A program made the translations under genes and the position numbers. A stretch of 15,519 nt of DNA from Endomicrobium sp. (GTDB taxonomy: Bacteria > Elusimicrobiota > Endomicrobiia > Endomicrobiales > Endomicrobiaceae), in NCBI GenBank assembly GCA_031264895.1, contig JAISDI010000131.1:1-15519 (forward strand), written 5' to 3'. The notes beneath the pieces are model-generated. The model had not been told where the DNA came from. It made no database searches and saw only the letters and a program-made list of their open reading frames with translations. Below are positions 1 to 6,494 of this stretch, in pieces; positions within the stretch are counted from its first letter, which is position 1, and every line of letters starts with the position of its first letter.

Positions 1-19
1 CGGACGGGGGATTTGCCGT
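1..19 (+). repeat. Truncated copy of the two-hairpin intergenic repeat
   Basis: The first bases match the right end of the element seen complete at 15284-15332 (the segment with gcggacgggggat). Only this end is inside the window, so orientation is clear but length is not. Confidence 0.45.
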
Positions 20-44
20 ATGCGCAAGGTTCTAAATTTCATGT

Positions 45-290
45 TCAATATACGCAGTGGGTTGATCCACTTTCGTCGTAAAACAAAAACTTCTTTAGTA
101 AAAATGGATGCCCGATTAAGAACTTCGGGCATGACGAACAGTATTTTAGAAATACCTATTTGTTACCTTTCATTCCTATGCTTTTTTGGCCTTTTTTATT
201 TCGCACAACTCATTGTGTTTTCACTCTATTATTCTTCATTATTTCTAATGCGTTCCATTAGAAAATTTTAGCTCTAATGGAATATCTGGG
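45..290 (-). repeat. Dispersed long repeat, copy 1 (inverted relative to copy 2)
   Basis: Read on the minus strand, this stretch aligns with 14612-14782: both start cccagatatt, pass through gagctaaaatttt and taatggaac, then cataggaa, aacaaatagg and ttctaaaatactg, and end with tttacgacgaaagtggatc. Copy 1 has about 60 extra bases in the middle that copy 2 lacks. A palindrome (109-115 pairing with 125-131) sits inside it. Similarity stops sharply at 290, where the ATPase pseudogene begins. An 83-residue open frame here (20-271) has no homology I recognise and is a by-product of the repeat. Confidence 0.7.
106..135 (+). repeat. Short palindromic element, TGCCCGA stem
   Basis: GGA, then TGCCCGA (109-115), a 9-base loop and TCGGGCA (125-131), followed by TGAC. 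It is one of six related hairpins in the window that share the outer GGAT/TGAC frame but differ in stem sequence. Confidence 0.7.
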
Positions 291-514
291 ATAAAACACA
301 TCACCGAAAATTATACGAAAAAGATTTATCTTGATTTGGAACGTCAGCGTGATCTTGAAAAATTAGACGATGCCGAATCTTTTTTTACGCATAACAAAAA
401 TAAGCTGATTTGCATAGACGAAATACAGCGCAAACCCGAGCTTTCTCTCTTATAAGAAGCTTGGTTGACGAATGGAATCGTCCTTCATGTTTTTTGGTGT
501 CCGGTTCGGCCTCT
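291..514 (+). pseudogene. Remnant of an AAA-type ATPase (AAA_14/DUF4143-like)
   Basis: The frame beginning at 291 reads IKHITENYTKKIYLDLERQR and onward to a Walker B-like segment, KLICIDEIQRKPEL. It stops at 453-455. The adjacent frame then continues the same protein as FSLIRSLVDEW and ends FLVSGSAS at 514. One base missing around 441-446 explains the break. This is the N-terminal third of the roughly 400-residue ATPases that carry a C-terminal DUF4143 domain, often linked to toxin-like or mobile loci. The P-loop that should lie just upstream of KHI is gone, replaced by the repeat ending at 290. The 3' part is gone too, replaced by the minus-strand stub starting near 510. It is clearly non-functional. 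The family call rests on remembered motifs. Confidence 0.7.
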
Positions 515-566
515 TTAACAACTCTTTTACTTGCTTCGTTTCAAATCGTTTATGTAATTGTTTCAT
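510..566 (-). pseudogene. 5' stub of a probable transposase gene
   Basis: On the minus strand a strong ribosome binding site (aaaggaggt, within about 572-581) precedes ATG at 566-564. About 19 codons follow, reading MKQLHKRFETKQVKELLKR. The frame then runs into the ATPase remnant, with the junction near 510-514. The opening resembles the N-terminal helix-turn-helix start of IS481/integrase-core transposases as I remember them. The good ribosome binding site on such a short stub suggests a gene cut off by deletion. The alternative is a different small DNA-binding protein. Nothing of the catalytic domain is left. Confidence 0.45.
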
Positions 567-642
567 ACTTTAAACCTCCTTTTACGATTTAAAATATTTT
601 AGTCTCATTTTAAAATTGTAATGACAGTTTGTTTGCTAATGC

Positions 643-672
643 TTGACTTTTTTTTGGAAAGTTTGGTATACT
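643..672 (+). promoter_or_regulatory. Sigma-70-type promoter of the glutamate synthase operon
   Basis: TTGACT at 643-648 and TATACT at 667-672 with an 18-base spacer closely match the consensus. Transcription would start near 679, giving a leader of about 155 bases before the first start codon. Confidence 0.75.
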
Positions 673-683
673 CATCAAAGCAG

Positions 684-776
684 TTTATGAAAACAGGGTT
701 TCAAAAAAACTTGTTTTTGCGTCTGAGAATAATATAATTTTAAAACAATCTAATAATTAGGGCAAAGACGTCCTAA
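684..776 (+). promoter_or_regulatory. Candidate ANTAR-responsive two-hairpin leader
   Basis: Hairpin P1 pairs 688-692 with 699-703, and after one A-A mismatch 684-686 with 705-707. Its six-base loop is ACAGGG (693-698). Hairpin P2 pairs 757-763 with 770-776 (seven pairs, one G-U) around the loop AAAGAC (764-769). Both loops have A at position 1 and G at position 4, the known signature of RNAs bound by ANTAR proteins. The 3' arm of P2 is the same strand that forms the 5' arm of the downstream terminator, so P2 would act as antiterminator. The linker of about 50 bases is long and AT-rich. The loop identities and overlap are read directly; binding by the ANTAR protein encoded at 7839-8429 is inferred. 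Confidence 0.7.
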
Positions 777-814
777 AATTAATCTTACGGGATTATTTTT
801 AGGACGTTTTTTTT
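768..814 (+). terminator. Intrinsic terminator/attenuator in the operon leader
   Basis: Bases 768-778 pair with 797-807 (11 pairs). A T-T mismatch follows, then five more pairs (780-784 with 791-795) around the loop ttacgg. Eight T residues follow at 807-814. It lies only 18 bases before the first start codon, so it must be conditional; otherwise the operon would be silent. Confidence 0.85.
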
Positions 815-832
815 GTATACGGGGAGGATAAA

Positions 833-1936
833 ATGGCGAAAGAGGGAGAATTACGAATTCCTGCCGGCTGCGCTATAAGCGGGATCATAGACAAAAAGGG
901 GAACCGGTTTAGCGGGCAGGATATAATGAAGTCGATTGCTTTAATGCACGACCGCTCAAACGGGCTTGGCGGAGGTTTTGCGGCTTACGGAATATATCCG
1001 CAGTACAAAGACCTGTTTGCGCTGCACATATTTTATGACGATTTAAATATTAAAATGAAAACCGAGGAATTTTTGGCGCGGCATTTTGATATTGAAAGCG
1101 CCGGAAACATTCCCACAAGGCAGGTTCCCGCCGTAAAAAATAAACCTTTGATTTGGCGTTACTTTGTTCACCCGAGAACCTATATGGTAAAAGAAGGGTT
1201 TATGGACGAAAAAGAGTTTACCGCCAGATGCGTGATAAGAATAAATAAAGAGTATACCGGCGCATACGTTTTTTCCAGCGGGAAAAATATGGGAGCGTTC
1301 AAGGGCGTGGGCTACCCGGAAGATATCGGCGAATTTTTTATGCTGGATACTTATGAAGCTTATATGTGGACGGCGCACGGAAGGTTTCCGACAAACACGC
1401 CGGGCTGGTGGGGCGGCGCGCATCCTTTTACCATGCTTAACTGGTCTGTCGTGCATAACGGCGAAATTTCTTCTTATGACGCAAACAGACGTTTTGTAGA
1501 AATGTTCGGGTATAAATGCACTCTTCAAACCGATACCGAAGTTATAACTTATCTTTTTGACCTTTTAATAAGAAAGCACGGGCTTACGATGGAAAAAGCC
1601 ATAAAAATTATGGTCGCTCCGTTTTGGGACGAAATAGAAAGAATGAATAAGGATTTGCAAAATGAATTGAAAAGTCTCAGGGCGGTTTATTCAAGCGCGT
1701 TAATAAACGGGCCTTTTTCGATAATACTCGGCTATGAAAAGGGTCTGATAGCTTTAAACGACAGAATAAAGCTGCGTTCTTTGGTAGCTGCCGAAAAAGG
1801 CGATAGAACTTATGTCGCAAGCGAAGAAAGCGCTATCAGAATAATCTGCGCAGATCCGGAAAAAGTGTGGTCGCCAAGAGGCGGAGAACCGGTTGTGGCT
1901 TTACTTGAAGAGTATCTTCAAGGAGGGAAAAAATGA
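833..1936 (+). CDS. Glutamate synthase, glutaminase (GATase II) subunit
   Basis: This is the stand-alone amidotransferase domain of a split, archaeal-type glutamate synthase. It hydrolyses glutamine and passes ammonia to the synthase subunit encoded next. It has 367 residues. The probable nucleophile is Cys13, so a 12-residue N-terminal propeptide would be removed, as in class II amidotransferases. Other family motifs are HGRFPTNT (182-189), HNGEI (208-212) and QTDTEV (232-237). The start at 833 has a strong ribosome binding site (ggggagg, 821-827) five bases upstream. The stop overlaps the next start by four bases (ATGA), implying translational coupling. Expression should depend on the attenuator just upstream. 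In common bacterial GltB this domain is fused to the synthase; here it is separate. I give no symbol because naming differs between split systems. Confidence 0.9.
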   Translation: MAKEGELRIPAGCAISGIIDKKGNRFSGQDIMKSIALMHDRSNGLGGGFAAYGIYPQYKDLFALHIFYDDLNIKMKTEEFLARHFDIESAGNIPTRQVPAVKNKPLIWRYFVHPRTYMVKEGFMDEKEFTARCVIRINKEYTGAYVFSSGKNMGAFKGVGYPEDIGEFFMLDTYEAYMWTAHGRFPTNTPGWWGGAHPFTMLNWSVVHNGEISSYDANRRFVEMFGYKCTLQTDTEVITYLFDLLIRKHGLTMEKAIKIMVAPFWDEIERMNKDLQNELKSLRAVYSSALINGPFSIILGYEKGLIALNDRIKLRSLVAAEKGDRTYVASEESAIRIICADPEKVWSPRGGEPVVALLEEYLQGGKK

Positions 1937-3438
1937 GCATAGATTTTAATACGCCCGCTTTTGAAGTAATAAGAGACGAAAAAAGGTGCATACAGTGCAA
2001 AGTCTGCGTTCAGCAGTGCGCAAATTCCGTTCACGCTTATGACGAGGAAGAAGACATTGTAAAAGCCGACGACATGAAATGCGTAAATTGCCACAGATGC
2101 GTATTGTTATGCCCGACAAGAGCTTTAAAAATAAAAAAATATTCTTTAGAATTTAAAGAAAACGCAAACTGGACGTCGACGGCCATAAACGAAATTTATA
2201 AACAGGCTCAAACCGGCGGCGTGCTTCTTTCAAGCATGGGCAACCCAAAACCTTTTCCTATCTATTGGGATAAAATGCTTTTGAATGCCAGTCAGGTAAC
2301 AAACCCGTCGATCGACCCTCTCAGAGAACCGATGGAAACAAAAGTTATGCTGGGCAGAAAACCGGAAAAGCTCGAGTTCGATTTAAACGGAAAACTTATT
2401 ACGGAAATCCCGCCGCAGCTGGAACTTAATATACCGATTATGTTTTCTGCCATGAGTTACGGTTCCATTTCGAGAAACGCGCATGAATCTCTTGCAAGGG
2501 CGGCTTCGGAACTCGGCATATTTTACAATACCGGAGAAGGCGGCCTCAACAGAGATTTTTATAAGTACGGCAAAAATACCATAGTGCAGGTTGCTTCAGG
2601 AAGGTTCGGCGTCAATAAAGATTATCTCAATGCCGGAGCGGCAATAGAAATTAAAATAGGGCAGGGCGCAAAACCCGGCATAGGCGGACATCTTCCGGGA
2701 GAAAAGGTCGACGAAGACGTTTCTGCCACAAGAATGATACCGGAAGGCTCCGACGCGATTTCGCCGGCGCCTCATCACGATATTTATTCCATAGAAGATT
2801 TAAGACAGCTCATATATTCGCTTAAAGAGGTTACGGACTATAAGAAACCGGTTTTTGTAAAAATTGCCGCAGTTCACAATGCCGCAGCTATAGCTTCGGG
2901 CATAGCAAGAGCCGGAGCGGACGCAATAGTTATTGACGGTTTCAGAGGAGGAACAGGCGCCGCGCCGACAAGAGTCAGGGACAATGTCGGAATTCCGGTG
3001 GAGCTTGCTCTTGCGACCATAGACCAAAGATTAAGAGAAGAAGGCATAAGAAATCAGGTTTCCATTATTGCCGCAGGCTCGATAAGAAACAGCGCGGACA
3101 TTGTAAAAGCCATAGCTTTAGGAGCGGACGCGGTATACATAGCTTCCGCCGCAGTAATAGCTTTGGGCTGTCATATGTGCCATGCGTGTTCGACGGGAAA
3201 ATGCAACTGGGGAATCGCTACTCAGGAACCGGAACTTGTAAAAAGGCTTAATCCGGACATAATGTATAAAAGGCTCATTAATTTAATATCGGCATGGAAT
3301 CACGAAATTCAGGAAATTCTCGGCGGTATGGGAATAAACGCCATAGACAGTTTAAGAGGAAACAGGCTGATGCTCAGAGGCATAGACATCAACGACAAAG
3401 AGCTTGAGATTCTCGGTATTAAGTACGCGGGGGAATAG
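1933..3438 (+). CDS. Glutamate synthase, FMN/Fe-S catalytic subunit with N-terminal ferredoxin domain
   Basis: It makes glutamate from 2-oxoglutarate and ammonia on an FMN-bearing barrel. It has 501 residues. Residues 19-29 and 50-60 each hold CX2CX2CX3C, predicting two [4Fe-4S] clusters that bring electrons in. The synthase domain follows, with the hallmark stretches SAMSYGSIS (172-180), GQGAKPGIGGHLPGEKV (243-259), SPAPHHDI (277-284) and DGFRGGTGAAPT (335-346). The cysteine cluster GCHMCHACSTGKC (412-424) should bind the internal Fe-S centre of this family. The N-terminal ferredoxin fusion is typical of archaeal-type enzymes and absent from the E. coli large subunit. The start overlaps the upstream stop by four bases. 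The glutaminase and GXGXG parts are encoded separately on either side. Confidence 0.93.
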   Translation: MSIDFNTPAFEVIRDEKRCIQCKVCVQQCANSVHAYDEEEDIVKADDMKCVNCHRCVLLCPTRALKIKKYSLEFKENANWTSTAINEIYKQAQTGGVLLSSMGNPKPFPIYWDKMLLNASQVTNPSIDPLREPMETKVMLGRKPEKLEFDLNGKLITEIPPQLELNIPIMFSAMSYGSISRNAHESLARAASELGIFYNTGEGGLNRDFYKYGKNTIVQVASGRFGVNKDYLNAGAAIEIKIGQGAKPGIGGHLPGEKVDEDVSATRMIPEGSDAISPAPHHDIYSIEDLRQLIYSLKEVTDYKKPVFVKIAAVHNAAAIASGIARAGADAIVIDGFRGGTGAAPTRVRDNVGIPVELALATIDQRLREEGIRNQVSIIAAGSIRNSADIVKAIALGADAVYIASAAVIALGCHMCHACSTGKCNWGIATQEPELVKRLNPDIMYKRLINLISAWNHEIQEILGGMGINAIDSLRGNRLMLRGIDINDKELEILGIKYAGE

Positions 3439-3439
3439 A

Positions 3440-3901
3440 ATGAAAAAAGTTTACGCTTTTGAAAGCAGATGTTTAGGGTGCGGATTGTGCGAAGTATATT
3501 GCAGAACCGCGCACTCAAAATCTAAAGATATAGTAAAGGCGCATAAAAAAGAAAATATAACGTCTTCGATAGTTATAGAAGAAATATTGCAGCCTAAAGC
3601 TAAAACGTATTTTGCCTTGCAATGCAGGCACTGCGCATCGCCAAAATGCGTAAGGGCGTGTATTGCCGGAGCTATGTATAAAGACGAAAATGGTATCGTA
3701 AGAAACGACAAAGAAAAATGCGTCGGTTGTTTGTCATGCATTCTTGTGTGTCCTTACGGCGCGGTCAAAAAAAATAAAGACGGCAAGGCTGTTTCAAAAT
3801 GCGATTTGTGTATAAATTACGGCTCGCAGCTCTGCGTTAAAAATTGTCCGAATGAAGCGTTAAAACTTTTGACTGAAGAAGAAGCGGAGGATTTGGTATG
3901 A
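3440..3901 (+). CDS. Four-cluster ferredoxin-like electron-transfer subunit (HycB/CooF-like)
   Basis: This is a small iron-sulfur protein of 153 residues with 16 cysteines in four groups: 11/14/17/21, 62/65/70/74, 94/97/100/104 and 121/124/132/136. That predicts four [4Fe-4S] clusters, as in HycB, CooF and DMSO-reductase beta-type subunits. It has no signal peptide, so it is cytoplasmic. Sitting between the synthase and the flavin oxidoreductase, it probably wires the two together. I chose the ATG at 3440, not the longer frame from 3404: it follows the previous stop by one base, has a G-rich ribosome binding site (3429-3433), and gives the normal family N-terminus right before the first cysteine motif. 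Its stop overlaps the next start by four bases. Confidence 0.88.
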   Translation: MKKVYAFESRCLGCGLCEVYCRTAHSKSKDIVKAHKKENITSSIVIEEILQPKAKTYFALQCRHCASPKCVRACIAGAMYKDENGIVRNDKEKCVGCLSCILVCPYGAVKKNKDGKAVSKCDLCINYGSQLCVKNCPNEALKLLTEEEAEDLV

Positions 3902-5148
3902 AATATTTGATAATAGGAAACAGCGCCGCAGGAATAAACGCCGCAGACGCAATAAGAACGCTTGACAAAAAAGGCGCAGTAACCATAGTTTCAAACGAAG
4001 AATTTCCGGCTTACGGCAGACCTTTAATATCTTATTTTTTAAGCGGTAAAGTTAAAGCTGAGAATATGAATTACAGGGACGATAATTTTTATTCTTCAAG
4101 AAACATAGAACTTTTTTTGAATACGGAAGCGGAAAAAGTCGACGCCGTAAATAAAAAAGTTACGCTCAAAGGCGGAAAAAAACTTGATTATGACAAACTT
4201 CTCATAGCTTCGGGAAGCTCGCCTTTTGTTCCGCCGATAAAAAACCTCAAAAGCCAAAAGAATGTTTTTACGTTTTTGACTTATAAAGACAGCATAAAAT
4301 TGAAGGAGACAATAAAAAAAGATTCAAAAGTTATTATCGCGGGAGCCGGTCTTATAGGGCTTAAAGCGGCGGAAGGTCTGTACGGACAGGCTGCCAAAAT
4401 AACGGTCATAGATTTGGCGGACAGAGTGATGTCTTCCGTTCTTGACAAAACCGCAGCGGATATTATTGAAAACCACATAAAAGAAAAAGGCATAGAAATC
4501 ATACACGGCGTTTCAATAGAAGAAGTTGAAGGAAAAGAAAAAATAAATAAAGTTAAATTTTCAAACGGAGACGTTTGCGGGTGCGATATTCTTATAATTG
4601 CCATCGGCGTGCGCCCGAATATAAAGCTTGCCGTCGACGCCGGCATTAAGACCGCAAGAGCAATTATAGTCGACGAATATATGCAGACTTCGCGCAAAGA
4701 TGTCTACGCCGCAGGCGACTGCGTAGAATCGCTTGACATGCTTTCAAACGAAAATAAAGTTTTGGCATTATGGCCGAACGCCTCCGCGCAGGGAGAAACC
4801 GCAGGTTTTAATATGACCGGAAAAATGCGTAAAGCGCCGGCTTCTTTTGCCATGAACGCAATATCTTTTTTCGGTATGCAGCTTATTTCCGCAGGAATAG
4901 TAAACGGCGGCGAAAACAGTTCGTTTTGCGACGCGCGCGCAGGAAAACTGCGCAGGTTAAATATCGCAAACGACAATTTGATAGGGTTCGTTCTCATAAA
5001 CGACAATCAAAGGGCCGGAATTTATACGGCTCTTATAAACGACAGAACTAAACTTTCTTGTCTTGAATATGACATAAAACAGAAAGATATAGGATTGAAT
5101 ATTTATCCTAAAGAAACCAGAAAAGGAAAAGCATGGGGCAGAATATGA
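3898..5148 (+). CDS. FAD/NAD(P)-dependent oxidoreductase, electron-input subunit of glutamate synthase
   Basis: This is a pyridine nucleotide-disulfide oxidoreductase-type flavoprotein of 416 residues, like the N-terminal part of NirB or NADH oxidase/rubredoxin reductase. The FAD-binding loop is GNSAAG (7-12). The second nucleotide-binding loop is GAGLIG (149-154), with Asp172 at the end of the next strand, which favours NADH over NADPH. A second FAD contact, DVYAAGD, lies at 268-274. There is no redox-active CXXXXC pair near the FAD loop, so it is not a lipoamide- or glutathione-reductase type. Its place inside the operon, overlapping both neighbours by four bases, suggests it feeds electrons from NADH through the ferredoxin subunit to the synthase. 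This role is inferred; the fold assignment is firm. Confidence 0.88.
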   Translation: MKYLIIGNSAAGINAADAIRTLDKKGAVTIVSNEEFPAYGRPLISYFLSGKVKAENMNYRDDNFYSSRNIELFLNTEAEKVDAVNKKVTLKGGKKLDYDKLLIASGSSPFVPPIKNLKSQKNVFTFLTYKDSIKLKETIKKDSKVIIAGAGLIGLKAAEGLYGQAAKITVIDLADRVMSSVLDKTAADIIENHIKEKGIEIIHGVSIEEVEGKEKINKVKFSNGDVCGCDILIIAIGVRPNIKLAVDAGIKTARAIIVDEYMQTSRKDVYAAGDCVESLDMLSNENKVLALWPNASAQGETAGFNMTGKMRKAPASFAMNAISFFGMQLISAGIVNGGENSSFCDARAGKLRRLNIANDNLIGFVLINDNQRAGIYTALINDRTKLSCLEYDIKQKDIGLNIYPKETRKGKAWGRI

Positions 5149-5882
5149 AAACAATAGACGCTTTAAATATGAATTACCGCGATTTAAACAATCTCATATC
5201 AGAGACTGCCGAAGTCGATAAAAACATAACGCTAGGCAATGTGTACGGGCAAAGATATATCGGGCGCGGTCTGCCAAAAAAAGTAAAAATAAAAATTTAC
5301 GGCACTCCCGGAAACGATATGGCCGCTTATATGGACGGCGCTGAACTTGAAATTTTCGGAAACGCGCAGGACGCCGTCGGAAATACCATGAACGACGGGA
5401 AAATAATAGTGCACGGCAGCTGCGGAGACACCGCCGGATATTCCATGAGAGGAGGTGAAATTTACGTCGAAGGCAATGTGGGTTACAGGGTAGGTATTCA
5501 TATGAAAGAGTACCGCGAAATGAAACCGATTATTGTTGCGGGCGGAAAAGCCGGCGACTTTTTAGGCGAATATATGGCGGGGGGTGCCATAATTCTTTTG
5601 GGCATGAACCTTAAAAAAGACGAAGATTTGACGGGAAGGTTTTGCGGAACCGGAATGCACGGCGGCACAATTTATCTTAACGGTAAAACCGAAAAATACA
5701 AATTGGGCAAAGAAGCCGTCAAAGTCAAACTTGACGAAACCGATATTACTTTTTTGAAAAAACATATTGATTTGTATTCAAAATATTTTAAAAAGGATTT
5801 AACGGCGTTAAAACCCGAGTTATTTGTCAAATATTGCGCGGTCAACAAAAATCCTTATAAAAATATGTACTGTAGATATTAA
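5145..5882 (+). CDS. Glutamate synthase, GXGXG (alpha-subunit C-terminal-like) subunit
   Basis: This is the separate right-handed beta-helix domain that in fused glutamate synthases forms the C-terminal end of the large subunit and holds the architecture together. It has 245 residues. The repeating glycine pattern characteristic of the family runs from about residue 45 to 155, including YGTPGNDMAAYMDG, GNAQDAVGNTMNDG, GSCGDTAGYSMRGG and GKAGDFLGEYMAGG. I prefer ATG 5145 over 5133: it makes a four-base ATGA overlap with the upstream stop, as at two other junctions of this operon, and it has GGGG six bases upstream. It is the last gene of the operon, with a terminator about 95 bases downstream. 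Confidence 0.88.
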   Translation: MKTIDALNMNYRDLNNLISETAEVDKNITLGNVYGQRYIGRGLPKKVKIKIYGTPGNDMAAYMDGAELEIFGNAQDAVGNTMNDGKIIVHGSCGDTAGYSMRGGEIYVEGNVGYRVGIHMKEYREMKPIIVAGGKAGDFLGEYMAGGAIILLGMNLKKDEDLTGRFCGTGMHGGTIYLNGKTEKYKLGKEAVKVKLDETDITFLKKHIDLYSKYFKKDLTALKPELFVKYCAVNKNPYKNMYCRY

Positions 5883-5976
5883 ATTGATTTTTGAAGCAAA
5901 AAGATATAAACTAATTGAAATTTCAAGATATTCAAAAAAGCTAACGATCACATTAATAAGCAGCAAACGGCAGCCG

Positions 5977-6012
5977 CGTCCAAAAAAAACGAAACTTTTT
6001 AGGGCGTTTTTT
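5977..6012 (+). terminator. Intrinsic terminator of the glutamate synthase operon
   Basis: Bases 5977-5981 pair with 6002-6006. After one bulged A, 5982-5986 pair with 5996-6000, leaving a 9-base loop. Six T residues follow (6007-6012). It is the first such structure after the operon's last stop. Confidence 0.65.
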
Positions 6013-6118
6013 CTATATATAAGTATATAAAAACCTATAAAATTCAGCATGAAGACGTATATGTCTGTCGTCCTGTAAACAAAGCTTGTCAGGGTCTTGT
6101 CTTTGTCTTTTGCCGTAA

Positions 6119-6168
6119 AATTCCCCTTCTGTGAAGGGGTGGCCGCGATTCTGCGGACGGGGTAGTCT
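6119..6168 (+). repeat. Two-hairpin intergenic repeat, copy A
   Basis: It reads ttcccctt, loop, aaggggtgg, then ccgc, loop, gcgg, then acggggtagtc. That is a first stem of C4/G4 type and a second stem of four pairs (ccgc 6143-6146 with gcgg 6153-6156). It is the same layout as copies B, C and D elsewhere in the window. Confidence 0.65.
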
Positions 6169-6252
6169 TTGTTTGTCTTTTTGTCGTTGTGTCCTTGACG
6201 TAATTCTTTATACATTTTCACAAAATGAAACTTAACGGCAAACGACAACAAC

Positions 6253-6304
6253 GACCGCCCCGTCAGATACTTCGTATCTGCCACCCCTCCACAGGATGGG
6301 AATT
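6253..6304 (-). repeat. Two-hairpin intergenic repeat, copy B (inverted)
   Basis: On the minus strand it reads aattcccatcctgtggaggggtgg, then a hairpin with gatac/gtatc arms, then acggggcgg. The outer sequence matches copy A while the inner stem differs completely, yet still pairs. Confidence 0.65.
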
Positions 6305-6324
6305 AACGGCAACAGCAAACAACA

Positions 6325-6349
6325 GATGCTGAAATAAATTCAGCATGAC
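6325..6349 (+). repeat. Short palindromic element, TGCTGAA stem
   Basis: TGCTGAA (6327-6333), a 5-base loop and TTCAGCA (6339-6345), flanked by GA and TGAC. It has the same frame as the element at 106-135 with a different stem. Confidence 0.65.
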
Positions 6350-6364
6350 GACACAACACTGTCT

Positions 6365-6390
6365 GTCACCCTGAACTTGTTTCAGGGTCT
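6365..6390 (-). repeat. Short palindromic element, CCCTGAA stem
   Basis: ACCCTGAA (6368-6375), loop cttgt, TTCAGGGT (6381-6388), preceded by GTC. Read on the minus strand it fits the same GA-stem-loop-stem-TGAC frame. Similar hairpins are widespread in bacterial intergenic DNA. Confidence 0.65.
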
Positions 6391-6494
6391 GTAGTTTTGC
6401 CGTTTGCTGTCATTGCCTGAATCTGTTACAGGTAATCCATGTTAAATGGTTTACGACGCGCCCATATAGAAACAAAATGTTTAGGGAGATAAAA

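Larger units (their letters stand above)
6013..6478. other. Intergenic mosaic of short repeats, no gene
   Basis: This stretch is built from palindromic modules (listed separately) joined by low-complexity tracts of gtctttgtc, gtcgtt, aacgacaac and ccgtttg type on both strands. No frame has a recognisable product or ribosome binding site. The minus-strand frame across 5820-6284 crosses the terminator and two repeats and is not credible. I see no convincing sigma-70 or sigma-54 promoter for glnA, and no A1/G4 hexaloop hairpin pair or attenuator directly ahead of it. Confidence 0.65.

Noticed and set aside
20..271. 83-residue open frame on the plus strand
   Set aside because: It lies wholly inside the dispersed repeat and a palindrome, has no ribosome binding site and no recognisable motif.
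702..719. A-rich/T-rich hairpin (caaaaa/tttttg) as the first ANTAR hairpin
   Set aside because: Its loop AACTTG has T, not G, at position 4, and it overlaps the better P1 hairpin.
687..737. Possible 16-codon leader peptide in the glutamate synthase leader
   Set aside because: There is no Shine-Dalgarno before its ATG and no run of regulatory codons; the ATG lies inside the P1 hairpin. The ANTAR model explains the leader better.
679..832. Metabolite riboswitch (glutamine-type) in the leader
   Set aside because: I could not find the conserved core of a glutamine riboswitch, and the two A1/G4 hexaloops with terminator overlap fit ANTAR control.
1043..1528. 161-residue minus-strand frame inside the glutaminase gene
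   Set aside because: It is a shadow of a clearly coding plus-strand gene with conserved catalytic motifs.
5820..6284. 154-residue minus-strand frame
   Set aside because: It crosses the operon terminator, two repeats and the end of the GXGXG gene, with no family motif.
6420..6494. ANTAR hairpins or attenuator directly ahead of glnA
   Set aside because: The two small hairpins there (cctg/cagg and ccat/atgg) have 9- and 5-base loops, not A1/G4 hexaloops, and no T-tract follows.
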